A DNA stretch of 64,000 bases. Source: Lachnospiraceae bacterium. GTDB lineage: Bacteria; Bacillota; Clostridia; Lachnospirales; Lachnospiraceae. The notes under the pieces were generated by a model. That model was not told the DNA's origin. It ran no database searches and worked only from the letters and a program-made list of their open reading frames with translations. The DNA lies in the NCBI GenBank assembly GCA_910575035.1, contig CAJTDL010000006.1, forward strand, positions 124,001 through 188,000. Direction: 5' to 3'. A program made the position numbers and the translations under genes. Of this stretch, positions 14,706-23,289 are shown piece by piece. The first letter of the stretch is position 1; each line of letters starts with the position of its first letter.

Positions 14706-16199
14706 CTATCTCTTCAAAAACCCTTTCACCACATCCTGCATCTCATCCACTTCACACACGGACGTATGCACTACTTCTGCAGAACGGATTTCCTCAATCG
14801 CCTTCGGCACTTTCACCCCAGACAATGCTTCCAGCTCATCCACCAACTCAAAATCCGGCCTGTCCTGGTACTTCTGGTCAATGGCCGCCATCACGCTCCT
14901 GGTGAACTTATAAGGGCTTGCCGTAGAGGCGATCACGGTCTTTGCCCCATCCCCAGTCTCTTGCTTGTACTTCTTATACACTGCTGCCGCCACTGCGGTA
15001 TGGGTATCTATAATATAGCCCTCTTCCTCATAAATCTCCTTAATCACTGCCGCCGTTTCTTCTTCTGTGGCATAATTCCCATAAAACCCGGCCAGCCGCC
15101 CCCTCATCTCATCTGTGATCTCATATTTTCCATCTTTCTGCAAAGCCTCCATCAGCTCCCGGTTCTTCCTGTCATCATTCCCCGCAATCCAATAAATCAG
15201 CCTCTCCAGGTTGCTGGAGATCAAAATATCCATTGACGGCGAAGAAGTCAGCAGAAACTCCCGGTCTTTATCATATGTACCGGTCGCAAAGAAATCATAC
15301 AGCACCTTATTCTCATTAGAAGCGCAGATCAGCTTCCCAATAGGCAGCCCCATATTTTTCGCATAAAACGCTGCCAGGATATTCCCAAAGTTCCCTGTAG
15401 GGACTACCACGTTCATAACTTCCCCATTGGCAATCCCGCCCTTCTTCACCATCTTTGCATAGGCATAGACATAGTATACAATCTGCGGCACCAAACGCCC
15501 AATGTTGATAGAATTTGCAGAAGAGAACTGATACCCGGCCGCCGCCATCCCTTCTGCCAGCCCCTGGTCAGAGAACATCTGCTTTACCCCAGTCTGCGCC
15601 TGGTCAAAATTCCCATGGATCCCTACCACAAAGGTATTCTCCCCCTTTTGGGTCACCATCTGGCGCTCCTGGATGGGGCTCACCCCATCCTTCGGGTAAA
15701 ACACAATAATCTTCGTCCCTTTTACCCCAGCAAACCCTGCCAAGGCCGCCTTCCCAGTATCCCCAGAGGTTGCTGTCAGGATCACGATCTCATTCTCAAC
15801 CTGATTCTTCTTTGCCGACGCAATCAGCAAATGGGGCAAAATAGACAATGCCATATCCTTAAATGCAATGGTAGCCCCATGGAATAATTCCAGATAATAA
15901 GCATCCTGCGCCTTTGTAATCGGCACAATCTCCTCTGTGTCAAATTTCCCGTCATATGCATTCTGAATGCAGCTTTTCAGCTCCTCTTCTGTAAAATCTG
16001 TCAAAAACAGCTTCATTACCTCATAAGCCGTTTCCTGGTAATCCATCCCGGAAAGCGCCTCCACAGATACATCCAGCGCCGGTATCTGCTCTGGCACAAA
16101 CAGCCCCCCATCCTCAGCCAGCCCTTTTAAAATCGCCTGGGACGCCGTTGCCTTCTCATCCCTGTTTCTCGTGCTTCTATATAACATAGCCTCATCCAT
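14706..16199 (-). CDS. thrC: Threonine synthase
   Basis: PLP enzyme converting O-phosphohomoserine to threonine. The 497-residue product belongs to the long ThrC type with N-terminal YRSTRN, the internal aldimine lysine Lys114 in HGATIAFKDMAL, the phosphate-binding TATSGDTGKAAL block and PTGNFGN. The ATG at 16199 and one four codons later are both plausible; neither has a strong ribosome site (AAAGG for the first). No thrB or hom gene is adjacent. A consensus promoter lies 55 bases upstream. Confident. Confidence 0.95.
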   Translation of the reverse strand: MDEAMLYRSTRNRDEKATASQAILKGLAEDGGLFVPEQIPALDVSVEALSGMDYQETAYEVMKLFLTDFTEEELKSCIQNAYDGKFDTEEIVPITKAQDAYYLELFHGATIAFKDMALSILPHLLIASAKKNQVENEIVILTATSGDTGKAALAGFAGVKGTKIIVFYPKDGVSPIQERQMVTQKGENTFVVGIHGNFDQAQTGVKQMFSDQGLAEGMAAAGYQFSSANSINIGRLVPQIVYYVYAYAKMVKKGGIANGEVMNVVVPTGNFGNILAAFYAKNMGLPIGKLICASNENKVLYDFFATGTYDKDREFLLTSSPSMDILISSNLERLIYWIAGNDDRKNRELMEALQKDGKYEITDEMRGRLAGFYGNYATEEETAAVIKEIYEEEGYIIDTHTAVAAAVYKKYKQETGDGAKTVIASTASPYKFTRSVMAAIDQKYQDRPDFELVDELEALSGVKVPKAIEEIRSAEVVHTSVCEVDEMQDVVKGFLKR

Positions 16200-16253
16200 C
16201 CTTTACTTTAATCTTTTAACAGTCCAATACCTTAACCATTACAGCCTTTCCAC

Positions 16254-16282
16254 ATTATAAGAGTTTTCACCCTCACTGTCAA
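16254..16282 (-). promoter_or_regulatory. Perfect-consensus promoter of thrC
   Basis: Minus-strand TTGACA and TATAAT with a 17-base spacer, a full match to the sigma-A consensus. No T-box or attenuator is visible in the 55-base leader. Confidence 0.85.
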
Positions 16283-16434
16283 TCTCCATCTCAAATTTCC
16301 CTAGAGTAAGCTGGGAGAAAGATTTCCCGCTTAAATTGCTGGCATCGGCGTAGGACAATGTTATTTAATTTACTTGCCCTGGCTCTACAAAAAATCTGGC
16401 GGCCGGTATCTTTCGTTTCTGAGGATAGCGCAGA

Positions 16435-17075
16435 GCTATCTGCAATGAGAAAATGGTAATCACCCCCTTTGCCCAGAGAGCCAATAGATTTATAGATTTA
16501 TGAACTTATGTAACAAGGCTCCAGCTGCTTCTGGCATATGTTTGCCCCTTTGCTGCTTAAAAGCAAAAACCATGGGCTTGCCAGCCTGGGCTTTTTTACA
16601 GGAACCTTACTTAGGCTCCATGCAGAACCAAACCGGACACTTAATGAAACCGCATTGTTTCCTGGGCAGTGCCATCAGCTGGAAGCCAGGAATCAATTTT
16701 CCACCTTACGGCCTTGGAAAACGTAGTCAGGGGGCGGCTGGGGCTTCCGGGTTTGCCCTTGTGACTTGCGGGGGGATTTAGAGTTTCTTGGCAGTTCCCC
16801 AAAATAGCAGGGATTTGCGGACAGGGACGTCCGCAAAAGCCATGGCCACGCCACGGACGGCGTGTCCATGGCGGTTCCGTCCGCATGGCACAGCCTTCCT
16901 GGAACTGCTTAGAAACTCTTAATCCCGGAGCGTCGGAACAAGGGCAAACCCGGAAGCCCCAGCCGCTCCCTGACGGACGCTTAGCCACCCCCTAGCAGAC
17001 GCTTAGCCACCCACTCCCTGACAGCCAGGTGCCCGCCCCCTGTCTATTAATCCCTTAAACCACTGACATTTGCCA
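16435..17075 (+). repeat. Dispersed repeat family 1, copy A
   Basis: The gene-free stretch 16283-17111 holds this element. Bases 16435-16745 align closely by eye with 60460-60770 (shared GTAACAAGGCT, GGCTTTTTTACAGGAACC, CAATTTTCCACCTTACGGCC). The last part (16660-16745 and 16965-17075) also matches 26160-26312, including the ending CTATTAATCCCTTAAA. In this copy a large hairpin (16728-16972) is inserted relative to the other two. The 93-codon plus-strand frame inside is not conserved in copy B and I do not call it a gene. Confidence 0.75.
16728..16972. repeat. Large hairpin element with 71-bp inverted arms
   Basis: Left arm 16728-16798 and right arm 16901-16972 are inverted copies over about 71 bp (both contain GGGGCTTCCGGGTTTGCCCT or its complement, and AGAGTTTCT). 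Between them a core at 16811-16895 holds the palindrome TTTGCGGAC-AGG-GACGTCCGCAAA at about 16814-16837 and a GCCATGG dyad. The same core organisation is found in the element at 51353-51664. No transposase frame is present. Confidence 0.75.
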
Positions 17076-17111
17076 TAAACAGCAGCAAAAACTGCCTTCC
17101 CAAAACACGCC

Positions 17112-18062
17112 CTAAGGCAATGTATAAAACTCATGCCCCCCATACTGGAACAGCCACTTCAAATTCCGGTCAAACCAGGCCATATCATTCTTCTCCGCCT
17201 TGCTCCTGGCTGAAAAAAACAATGCCCCCTGGGACAGATCCTCTTCATGGATCGCTTTTTCCACAGCCTCCACCGTTTCCGGCATCACCTCCACCGTATA
17301 ATACCTCCCGTCTGCCGTCGGCGCAAACTGCGGGCTCCCGCCTGTCCTTTCAAATACCACATCGTAAACGGATGAGGCAAACTGATCTGCCAATACCCGG
17401 TTCAATATCACCTCCGCCACCAATGTCCTGCCCTGGGGATCTTCCCCTCCCGCTTCTGCCTCCACAATCCGCAAAAGCGCCTCATAATCCTGATCTGTCA
17501 TTGTAATATCCCCATAAGGGTTCACCGGCTCCTGCCTCATTTCATTATGCATGGGCTGTATATTCACAGAGGCAGCCACAATCTCCTCCTGCTCCTGTTC
17601 CATCTTCGCTTCCTGCACAGCGCTTTCCCCCTTTTCTAAAATCTGCTGGCAGGAGGACACAAAGCCTCCCCCCATCCCGCCAAGCTTCCCTGCTACGCGC
17701 TCCCCCTCTTGTTTCAGCGCCAGGCCTGGCGGTATTTCCTGCTCTTTTAGCCCGCCCTCCGAAAGCTTCCCTTCCTGTTCCTTCCTGACACTTTCTGCCA
17801 GCCCATCATCCAGGACAACCTTTCCGCCTTCTTCCTTTCCATGCTGCACAGCTCCCGCAAGCCCTTCCTCCTGCCTTACCAGGCTGCTGCATTCTGCTGC
17901 TTCCTCACGCTTTCCAACTGCCTCTCCCCCATGGGCATGCAAAGACACCAGCAGAAACACCGACAGCCCTGAAACAAACACCGCACATTCCTGGAAAGCC
18001 CCTTTCCATGTATTTTTAAAAAAACGGCCTATATTCCTCAGTAAGTTTTGAATTGCCAACAT
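17112..18062 (-). CDS. SleB/CwlJ-type cell wall hydrolase
   Basis: The C-terminal 125 residues form a Hydrolase_2 (SleB/CwlJ) domain: LLRIVEAEAGGEDPQGR with the catalytic-type glutamate, VAEVILNRV, and GALFFSARSKAE. In spore formers such enzymes cut cortex peptidoglycan, and relatives act in vegetative wall turnover. From the ATG at 18062 (GGAGAGA upstream) the protein is 316 residues: a membrane anchor near residues 25-42, then about 130 residues of low-complexity Glu/Lys/Gly-rich linker. The longer frame from 18149 lacks a ribosome site. Without a germination operon nearby, a vegetative role is as likely as a spore role. The 358 bases upstream hold A/T-rich DNA and the promoter of the next gene. 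Confidence 0.85.
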   Translation of the reverse strand: MLAIQNLLRNIGRFFKNTWKGAFQECAVFVSGLSVFLLVSLHAHGGEAVGKREEAAECSSLVRQEEGLAGAVQHGKEEGGKVVLDDGLAESVRKEQEGKLSEGGLKEQEIPPGLALKQEGERVAGKLGGMGGGFVSSCQQILEKGESAVQEAKMEQEQEEIVAASVNIQPMHNEMRQEPVNPYGDITMTDQDYEALLRIVEAEAGGEDPQGRTLVAEVILNRVLADQFASSVYDVVFERTGGSPQFAPTADGRYYTVEVMPETVEAVEKAIHEEDLSQGALFFSARSKAEKNDMAWFDRNLKWLFQYGGHEFYTLP

Positions 18063-18322
18063 AATTGTCTCTCTCCTATCAAACCATGTTTGCATAATCT
18101 TATTCCAAAATTCCTTGCACTTATAAATATTATTTGCCTTAAAATTCAAGTGTTATACTTATTTTGCATTTTTTTCGCAAAAAACATTCATGAAAATGCA
18201 AATTTTGGAAAATACCATGCTGCCCACTATTTTAAATTTGGCCAAAGTGATTTCTTTGTTGAAATTTCGGGATAATGCCGTTTCTTTTCTTTTCAAAACT
18301 TAAGATTTTTTTAAGAAATAGA

Positions 18323-18351
18323 TTGAGTTTTATTTCTGAAATCACTATTAT
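18323..18351 (+). promoter_or_regulatory. Promoter of the VanRS-like pair
   Basis: TTGAGT and TATTAT with a 17-base spacer, about 70 bases before the response regulator start. The preceding CTTAAGATTTTTTTAAG may be a regulator dyad. Confidence 0.5.
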
Positions 18352-18420
18352 AATATAGAAGCAGCATCCAAAAAGCAGAGGCAAAGACACACGCTGGAAC
18401 AAGCACAAAGGAGTACAGGC

Positions 18421-19125
18421 ATGGAAGAACAGACAATCTTAGTAGTGGATGACAACAAGGAAATCGTGTTTTCCCTGGGAAAGCTATTGGAGTATGAAGG
18501 CTATCATATTTTAAAGGCCTACGACGGCATGGAGGCGCTGGAAATATTACAGGCAAACACCGTAGACCTGATCCTTCTGGATGTGATGATGCCCAGGCTG
18601 AACGGCTTATCCGCGCTGATGAAGCTCCGCCAGGCTTACAAGATCCCTGTCATTATCCTATCTGCCAAAACAGAGGAAAGCGACAAGGTTTCCGGCCTGA
18701 TTATGGGTGCGGATGACTATATCGCAAAGCCCTACAATCCCGCTGAGCTCACTGCCAGGGTAGCGGCCCAGCTGCGCCGGTACCATACCTGGGGCGGCAG
18801 CGCCCCCAAGGCGCAGGAAGACCAGCTGGTAAACGGCAGCCTGATCCTAGACAGGAAAACAAAAGAAGCGATCGTAGACGGCACAAACGTAAAGCTTACC
18901 GCCAAGGAATACAAAATCCTGGAGCTTTTGATGGAACACCCCGGGCAGGTATTTTCCGCGGAAAAAATTTACGAACGGGTATGGAAGGAAGTAGCGGCTT
19001 TCACGGTAGAAAATACGGTAATGGTGCATATCCGGCATATCCGTGAAAAACTGGAGATCGACCCGAAAAATCCAAAATATGTAAAGGTGGTGTGGGGAAT
19101 TGGATACAAAATGGAAAAATACTAG
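18421..19125 (+). CDS. OmpR/VanR-type response regulator
   Basis: The 234-residue product has a receiver domain with Asp10-Asp11, phospho-acceptor Asp54 in LILLDVMMPRLNG and lysine in DYIAKPYNP, then a winged-helix DNA-binding domain (LTAKEYKILELLMEHPGQVF, ending VWGIGYKMEKY). GGAG lies about six bases upstream of the ATG. Its end overlaps the start of the histidine kinase gene by 26 bases. It resembles the VanR subgroup common in Clostridia; no vancomycin-resistance genes are present, so the regulon is unknown. Confidence 0.93.
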   Translation: MEEQTILVVDDNKEIVFSLGKLLEYEGYHILKAYDGMEALEILQANTVDLILLDVMMPRLNGLSALMKLRQAYKIPVIILSAKTEESDKVSGLIMGADDYIAKPYNPAELTARVAAQLRRYHTWGGSAPKAQEDQLVNGSLILDRKTKEAIVDGTNVKLTAKEYKILELLMEHPGQVFSAEKIYERVWKEVAAFTVENTVMVHIRHIREKLEIDPKNPKYVKVVWGIGYKMEKY

Positions 19126-20374
19126 ATGGGGCGCCATTTGGGCATACTGCCTGAAGCTGCTCCAAAGGGAAGAAAAATGGCTGTTTTGGGGATTGTTAGG
19201 CTGCCTGTATGGGATTTCCCTGCTGCAAAGGCTGGAACACAGCCAGGCGAACGGCTTTCCCGAGCTGGCCATCAAGATAAACCTCTCCCTTGCCCTGGGC
19301 GGGATCGGCCTGATGAAATTTGGCATGAAGCGCAGGAATAAGCACTGGAACCTGGAATCCGGGCATTTTTTCCAGGAATGGAAACGCAGGCAGAGAAACT
19401 TATCCATACTGCTTCTGCTTGTCTGGACCCTTTTGGGCATACTGTCATACGCCTTTTATCATTCCATCATCTTAAAAACATTGTCCCTCTCCGCTTTCAG
19501 CAAGAACTATATGTATTTCAAAAACTACAGCACCGGCTACATCCTGGCTGGGACGCTGATCCTGCAATGGGGCCTATGCCGCATGGCAGGAGACCGTGAG
19601 CTGAAAAAATGGCTGAATCTTTTTATGGAAAATGAGGCGCAGATTAACCAGAAAAATTTAGAGTCTGCCATACGCAGTGAAAAAATGAAAGTGGATTTGA
19701 TTTCAAATGTCTCCCATGACCTGAAAACGCCCCTGACCTCCATGGTAGGCTATATTGAGCTGATGAAAAAAGAGGCATTGAGCGACGTGGCCAAAGACTA
19801 TGTGGAAATTATCTCCAACCGGGCGCAAAAATTAAAGGAAATGGTGGACAGCCTGTTTGACCTGGCGAAAACCAGCAGCGGAAATGTGGAGCTGAAATTT
19901 GAGGAAATGGAAATGAACTGCCTGATCGAGCAGGTCATGGCAGATATGGCGGAGCAGATTTCCAAAAGCGGCAGGGAAACTGTAGTATCACTGACAGCAG
20001 AACACACGGAATTCCTGTCAGACAGCATCTATATGTACCGCATTGTCCAGAACCTGATTGAAAATGCGCTGAAATACTCCCAGGAAAATACCAGGATCTT
20101 CCTGAAGACTTCCATTGTGGATGGGAAAAACCTTGGGGAGTTCCAGGCAAATGAGGCGCGGAAGGTACGGTTTGAGATTACAAATACCGCCAGCTACCGG
20201 ATGGACTTTACCAAAGACCAGATTGTGGAGCGCTTTGCCCGTGGGGAGGAATCCCGAACCACAGACGGCAACGGCCTGGGATTGGCCATTGTAAATACCT
20301 ATACTGCAGCCCTGGGCGGGCGGTTTGACGTATCCATAGACTGTGACCAGTTTCGGGCAATGGTGGAATTTTAG
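19100..20374 (+). CDS. Membrane sensor histidine kinase (VanS-like)
   Basis: Partner of the preceding regulator. The 424-residue protein has hydrophobic segments at about 27-43, 60-75, 102-122 and 147-162, a short extracytoplasmic loop, then a DHp domain with phospho-acceptor His206 in SNVSHDLKTPLTSMVG, an N box QNLIENALKY and a G box NGLGLAIVNTYTAALGG. The start at 19100 overlaps the regulator by 26 bases and has only a weak ribosome site; a later start is possible. The sequence ends shortly after the G2 box. The gene ends inside a hairpin shared with the convergent ABC operon. Confidence 0.92.
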   Translation: MDTKWKNTRWGAIWAYCLKLLQREEKWLFWGLLGCLYGISLLQRLEHSQANGFPELAIKINLSLALGGIGLMKFGMKRRNKHWNLESGHFFQEWKRRQRNLSILLLLVWTLLGILSYAFYHSIILKTLSLSAFSKNYMYFKNYSTGYILAGTLILQWGLCRMAGDRELKKWLNLFMENEAQINQKNLESAIRSEKMKVDLISNVSHDLKTPLTSMVGYIELMKKEALSDVAKDYVEIISNRAQKLKEMVDSLFDLAKTSSGNVELKFEEMEMNCLIEQVMADMAEQISKSGRETVVSLTAEHTEFLSDSIYMYRIVQNLIENALKYSQENTRIFLKTSIVDGKNLGEFQANEARKVRFEITNTASYRMDFTKDQIVERFARGEESRTTDGNGLGLAIVNTYTAALGGRFDVSIDCDQFRAMVEF

Positions 20375-20397
20375 GGAGGCGCCCCCTCCCTAAAATT
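20367..20397. terminator. Bidirectional terminator containing both stop codons
   Basis: AATTTTAGGGAGG / CCTCCCTAAAATT forms a 13-bp stem with a short loop; the plus strand continues CCTTTTTTT. The kinase stop (20372-20374) lies in one arm and the ABC permease stop (20390-20392) in the other. Confidence 0.8.
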
Positions 20398-21055
20398 CCT
20401 TTTTTTGCATAATCCTTTTGCTTATGGCAAGGGAAATACCCAGGCACGCCAGCCACACCGCACACAGGATGATTCCAATCGCCCAGATATTCTGGGCCTT
20501 CACCCATTCTGTGACGCGCAGGTAAAGCTCCTCAGGCTCCACTCCCGGAAGCAGGATCTGCAAGCCTTTTTCAAGCAGCAGCGCAGCAACCATAATAACC
20601 GCCATAATCCCTACCAACACCATCCTCCCATTGTCCCCGCCAAACTTCAGCTGCACAGGAAGGATGGTAAACTGAAATAAGGACAAGATCAGAAAAATCA
20701 CTGCTGCCTGCGCCAGCACCTCCTCCCAATGGCCAGCCTGCAGGGCTGTGCACAGCACAGTGGCAAACAGCCATCCAGCCAGGCTGCAGGCAAAGGAGAA
20801 CACATATTTCTCCTTGGCATACAGGTCACGGTCAATGGGCATTGTCATAAGGAATGCATTGCTTTTGTCATATTCATCACTGGAAATGGTGCCCAGCACC
20901 ATCATCCCTGCCACCATTGTGATATATGTGATAATAAACGCACAGTTCTCAATCCCCTGCAGAAAAAGCAGGAAAAGCGCTATGGCCAAAAGCCTCACTG
21001 CCATTCTCTTGCCTTTAAAAATAAACCTGAAATCTTTGATCAGCAGCCCTTTCAT
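20390..21055 (-). CDS. ABC-2 type permease
   Basis: The 221-residue protein has six hydrophobic segments (including AVRLLAIALFLLFLQGI, YITMVAGMMVLGTIS, VIFLILSLFQFTILPV and IWAIGIILCAVWLACLGI) and the SSDEYDKSNAFLMTMPIDR loop typical of ABC-2 permeases linked to GntR regulators. It forms an exporter with the ATPase encoded upstream; their genes overlap by four bases (ATGA). Substrate unknown; relatives respond to cell-wall-active peptides. Confidence 0.88.
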   Translation of the reverse strand: MKGLLIKDFRFIFKGKRMAVRLLAIALFLLFLQGIENCAFIITYITMVAGMMVLGTISSDEYDKSNAFLMTMPIDRDLYAKEKYVFSFACSLAGWLFATVLCTALQAGHWEEVLAQAAVIFLILSLFQFTILPVQLKFGGDNGRMVLVGIMAVIMVAALLLEKGLQILLPGVEPEELYLRVTEWVKAQNIWAIGIILCAVWLACLGISLAISKRIMQKKEF

Positions 21056-21903
21056 AATGCTTCTCCTTTCGCAGCCATTGCCATTAAACTGTCAATAGTT
21101 CCCTTTTCCATTACAATCCCCGGATAATTATCCTTGTAAAACTGCTTTTCCCTGGTCAGCAGCTCATAGCCAAAAGGCCGCCTCTGCTGGTACATAATAT
21201 GGCTTTTATCCAGCTTCTGGTACTGCTCCACATCTACCTTCAGGGTAGCATAGTCCGACAGGATCACATCGGTATCCTCATGGAACAGGATGCTGCCTCC
21301 CTGTATAAAATACAGGTCATCGCACAGCCCTTCCAAATCCGAAGAGATATGGGAGCTGATCAATATGGCCCTGCCCTCCTGCTCCATAAACTCCCGCATC
21401 TCGTCCAACAGCTCCTCCCGGGTCACAGAATCCAGCCCCACGGTAGGCTCATCCAGAATCAAGAGCCTGGCGCCATAGCTCATGGCAACCAGCAGCTTAA
21501 ACTTGGCTTTCATGCCAGTGGAAAAATCCTTGATCTGCTTTTTCAGGGGAATCCCATACTGTTCACATTTGTTCAAAAAACGCCCCTTATCAAACCTGTG
21601 GTACATTGCACGCATCACCTTAATGGCGTCTCCTGCGGTAAGCATGCTGTTAAAGGTGTTCTCCGCCAGCACCACGCCAATGGATTCCTTATCATGAGCC
21701 GTGACCTCCTTCTGGTCCTTCCCCAATATTTCAATCCTTCCCCCATCTGTCTTAATCAGTCCCAGGATTGCCTTAAAAGCAGTGCTTTTCCCTGCCCCAT
21801 TCGCGCCGATCACCCCTGTCACGCATCCTTCCTCCACCTGGAAGGAACAGTCTAACCGAAAATCTTTATATTGCTTCTGAACATGATCTAATTTTAAAAG
21901 CAT
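21052..21903 (-). CDS. ABC transporter ATP-binding protein
   Basis: A 283-residue nucleotide-binding subunit with Walker A GANGAGKST (33-41), signature region DFSTGMKAKFKLLVAM, Walker B LLILDEPTVGLD and the H-loop histidine in ISSHISSDLEGL. I prefer the ATG at 21903, which gives the family N-terminus MLLKLDHVQKQYKDF with AGGAGG 12 bases upstream; a GTG at 21933 overlaps the gntR stop (GTGA) and is an alternative. Middle gene of the gntR-ATPase-permease operon, the same order as ytrA-ytrB-ytrC. Confidence 0.92.
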   Translation of the reverse strand: MLLKLDHVQKQYKDFRLDCSFQVEEGCVTGVIGANGAGKSTAFKAILGLIKTDGGRIEILGKDQKEVTAHDKESIGVVLAENTFNSMLTAGDAIKVMRAMYHRFDKGRFLNKCEQYGIPLKKQIKDFSTGMKAKFKLLVAMSYGARLLILDEPTVGLDSVTREELLDEMREFMEQEGRAILISSHISSDLEGLCDDLYFIQGGSILFHEDTDVILSDYATLKVDVEQYQKLDKSHIMYQQRRPFGYELLTREKQFYKDNYPGIVMEKGTIDSLMAMAAKGEAL

Positions 21904-21929
21904 CGTTTCCCACTTCCTCCTTTTGCCTC

Positions 21930-22301
21930 TCACTCCTCTAAAATCAGCTGGAAAATTTCCCTAATCTCCCCATCCTCCATCCCACGGCTTCGGCCAGCCC
22001 GAATGGCCTGTTCCAGCATGGCCTCCACCTCCTTGCGCAGCTCCTCCTGCAAAAGGTTCTTATTATTAGGGGCCACAAAGCTCCCCTTCCCATGCACAGT
22101 AACGATAAACCCCTCCTGCTCCAGGCAGTCATAGGCCTTCTTCACTGTCAATGCGCTGATCTTCAACTCCTTTGCCAAAGACCGCACTGAGGGCAGCATG
22201 GACTCTTCCTGCAGCTTGCCTTCCAAGATCATGGATTTGACCTGTCCCACAATCTGCTCATAAATTGGCTCCATGGATGAATTACTGATGATTATATGCA
22301 T
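21930..22301 (-). CDS. GntR-family (YtrA-type) repressor
   Basis: The 123-residue protein has a winged helix at residues 10-75 (PIYEQIVGQVKSMILEGKL, SVRSLAKELKISALTVKKAY, VHGKGSFV) and a short helical tail for dimerisation instead of a ligand domain, as in YtrA. It leads an operon with an ABC exporter and probably represses its own promoter, where TATACTGTTATATACTGTT direct repeats overlap the -10 region. AAGGAGG lies nine bases before the ATG. Confidence 0.92.
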   Translation of the reverse strand: MHIIISNSSMEPIYEQIVGQVKSMILEGKLQEESMLPSVRSLAKELKISALTVKKAYDCLEQEGFIVTVHGKGSFVAPNNKNLLQEELRKEVEAMLEQAIRAGRSRGMEDGEIREIFQLILEE

Positions 22302-22322
22302 ATCGCTGCCTCCTTGATAAAC

Positions 22323-22351
22323 AGTATATAACAGTATATATCACTTGTCAA
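22323..22351 (-). promoter_or_regulatory. Promoter and likely operator of the gntR-ABC operon
   Basis: Minus-strand TTGACA and TATACT with a 17-base spacer. The spacer and -10 contain two 10-base-spaced copies of TATACTGTT, a good candidate for the GntR binding site. Confidence 0.78.
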
Positions 22352-22393
22352 TACCTTTTTTCAATAACAGCCGACCATATCCTTCCGCATGGC

Positions 22394-22444
22394 TGCTATT
22401 CACGGCCTGGGAGCTGCTCATAGCAACAATTCGGGGCGATATTA
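22394..22444 (+). repeat. Fragment of the 145-bp inverted-end repeat family
   Basis: CTATTCACGGCCTGGGAGCT through CAACAATTCGGGGCGATAT matches the first 50 bases of the element at 55972-56115. It forms the 3' boundary of the decayed GNAT/YoaP gene. Confidence 0.7.
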
Positions 22445-22948
22445 TGACCAGATACCCCACATACAATGGATGCAGCCAGCCAGAGCAGTCCAATGATTCT
22501 GTGAATATAAATATGGGTGTGTTCTGCACATCCTCCCTGGCCTGGATATGTATCGACTGAAATACCGCATTCCTGGCTTTTGCCATCTCCTCCAGTATCG
22601 GTACATACTGGCCATAAAAGGGCATTGGTTTGCATAGTACAGCACAAAGCCTTCCGGCATATCTTCATGCCTGCGCGCCCTATCCCGGAAATGGGGAAGG
22701 GAGGCGTCCTCCCCAAAGGGCAGGTACACCAGCTTAAAATAAGGCCCTGCCGTATCGGCTGTCTGATAGCCCATATACTTCGGGTCAGAAAGAAATCCCA
22801 TCTATAGGACCCATGCGTATTCCTCAGGTGTATACTCAATGAAGCATTTCCCCCGCACATTGCCTATTAAAAATACAAGCCCTTCGTCCAGACTGCCTTT
22901 CAGCCAGTTTTTTTGGGACAAGACCTGAAGCTCCTTGTTAAGTGACAT
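22445..22948 (-). pseudogene. Decayed GNAT acetyltransferase with YoaP C-terminal domain
   Basis: From an ATG at 22948 the frame reads LSQKNWLKGSLDEGLVFLIG and then CFIEYTPEEYAWV before a TAG at 22802-22804. The same frame resumes with MGFLSDPKYMGYQTADTAGP, PYFKLVYLPFGEDA and GFVLYYANQCPF, then shifts frame near 22615 to continue YVPILEEMAKARNAVFQSIH and stops resembling the family where the repeat fragment begins. Intact relatives I know carry about 50-60 further residues at the TAG junction (the acetyl-CoA site) and a PFTTYSLFYDG-like end. So there is an internal deletion, a frameshift and a 3' truncation. Confidence 0.75.
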
Positions 22949-23011
22949 AAAATAATATGCTTAACAGAAAGAAAACGAAATGCGTATTTTTTATTTGAGA
23001 ATCTGTAAATT

Positions 23012-23245
23012 TTAACCATCATCCCCAGTCATTTGGCTGCTGGCCGTTTCATCTGCCTTTAAATTATTCTGCGCTCTTTTTTCTTCTATCTTCTTATAGG
23101 CTTCCAACACCCCATTTTTGACCGCCCATTTGATCACAAAATACAATACAGCCAAAACAATAATTGCCGTTCCCGCACTGACGCCCAATTCCTGCCACAA
23201 ATCGGCGAGTCCCTCGCTTATCCCGAATTTCTCCCATAAATCCAT
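23012..23245 (-). CDS. Small single-helix membrane protein (77 aa), unknown
   Basis: From the ATG at 23245, with GGAGGG nine bases upstream, the product starts MDLWEKFGISEGLADLWQEL, has one membrane helix (TAIIVLAVLYFVIKWAV) and a charged cytoplasmic tail (EAYKKIEEKRAQNNLKADE). I do not recognise a family with confidence. It follows another small membrane protein by 44 bases and lies downstream of a LytTR regulator on the same strand; size and topology are similar to small accessory or bacteriocin-like genes controlled by such regulators. That link is inference. Confidence 0.55.
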   Translation of the reverse strand: MDLWEKFGISEGLADLWQELGVSAGTAIIVLAVLYFVIKWAVKNGVLEAYKKIEEKRAQNNLKADETASSQMTGDDG

Positions 23246-23289
23246 GTTGTTTTGCCCTCCTAAACATATTGATTTTTCTCTCACACAAA

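Noticed and set aside
16500-16781. 93-codon plus-strand frame in repeat family 1
   Set aside because: Copy B at 60.5 kb keeps the DNA similarity but has a stop in the frame and many non-synonymous changes; no start signal.
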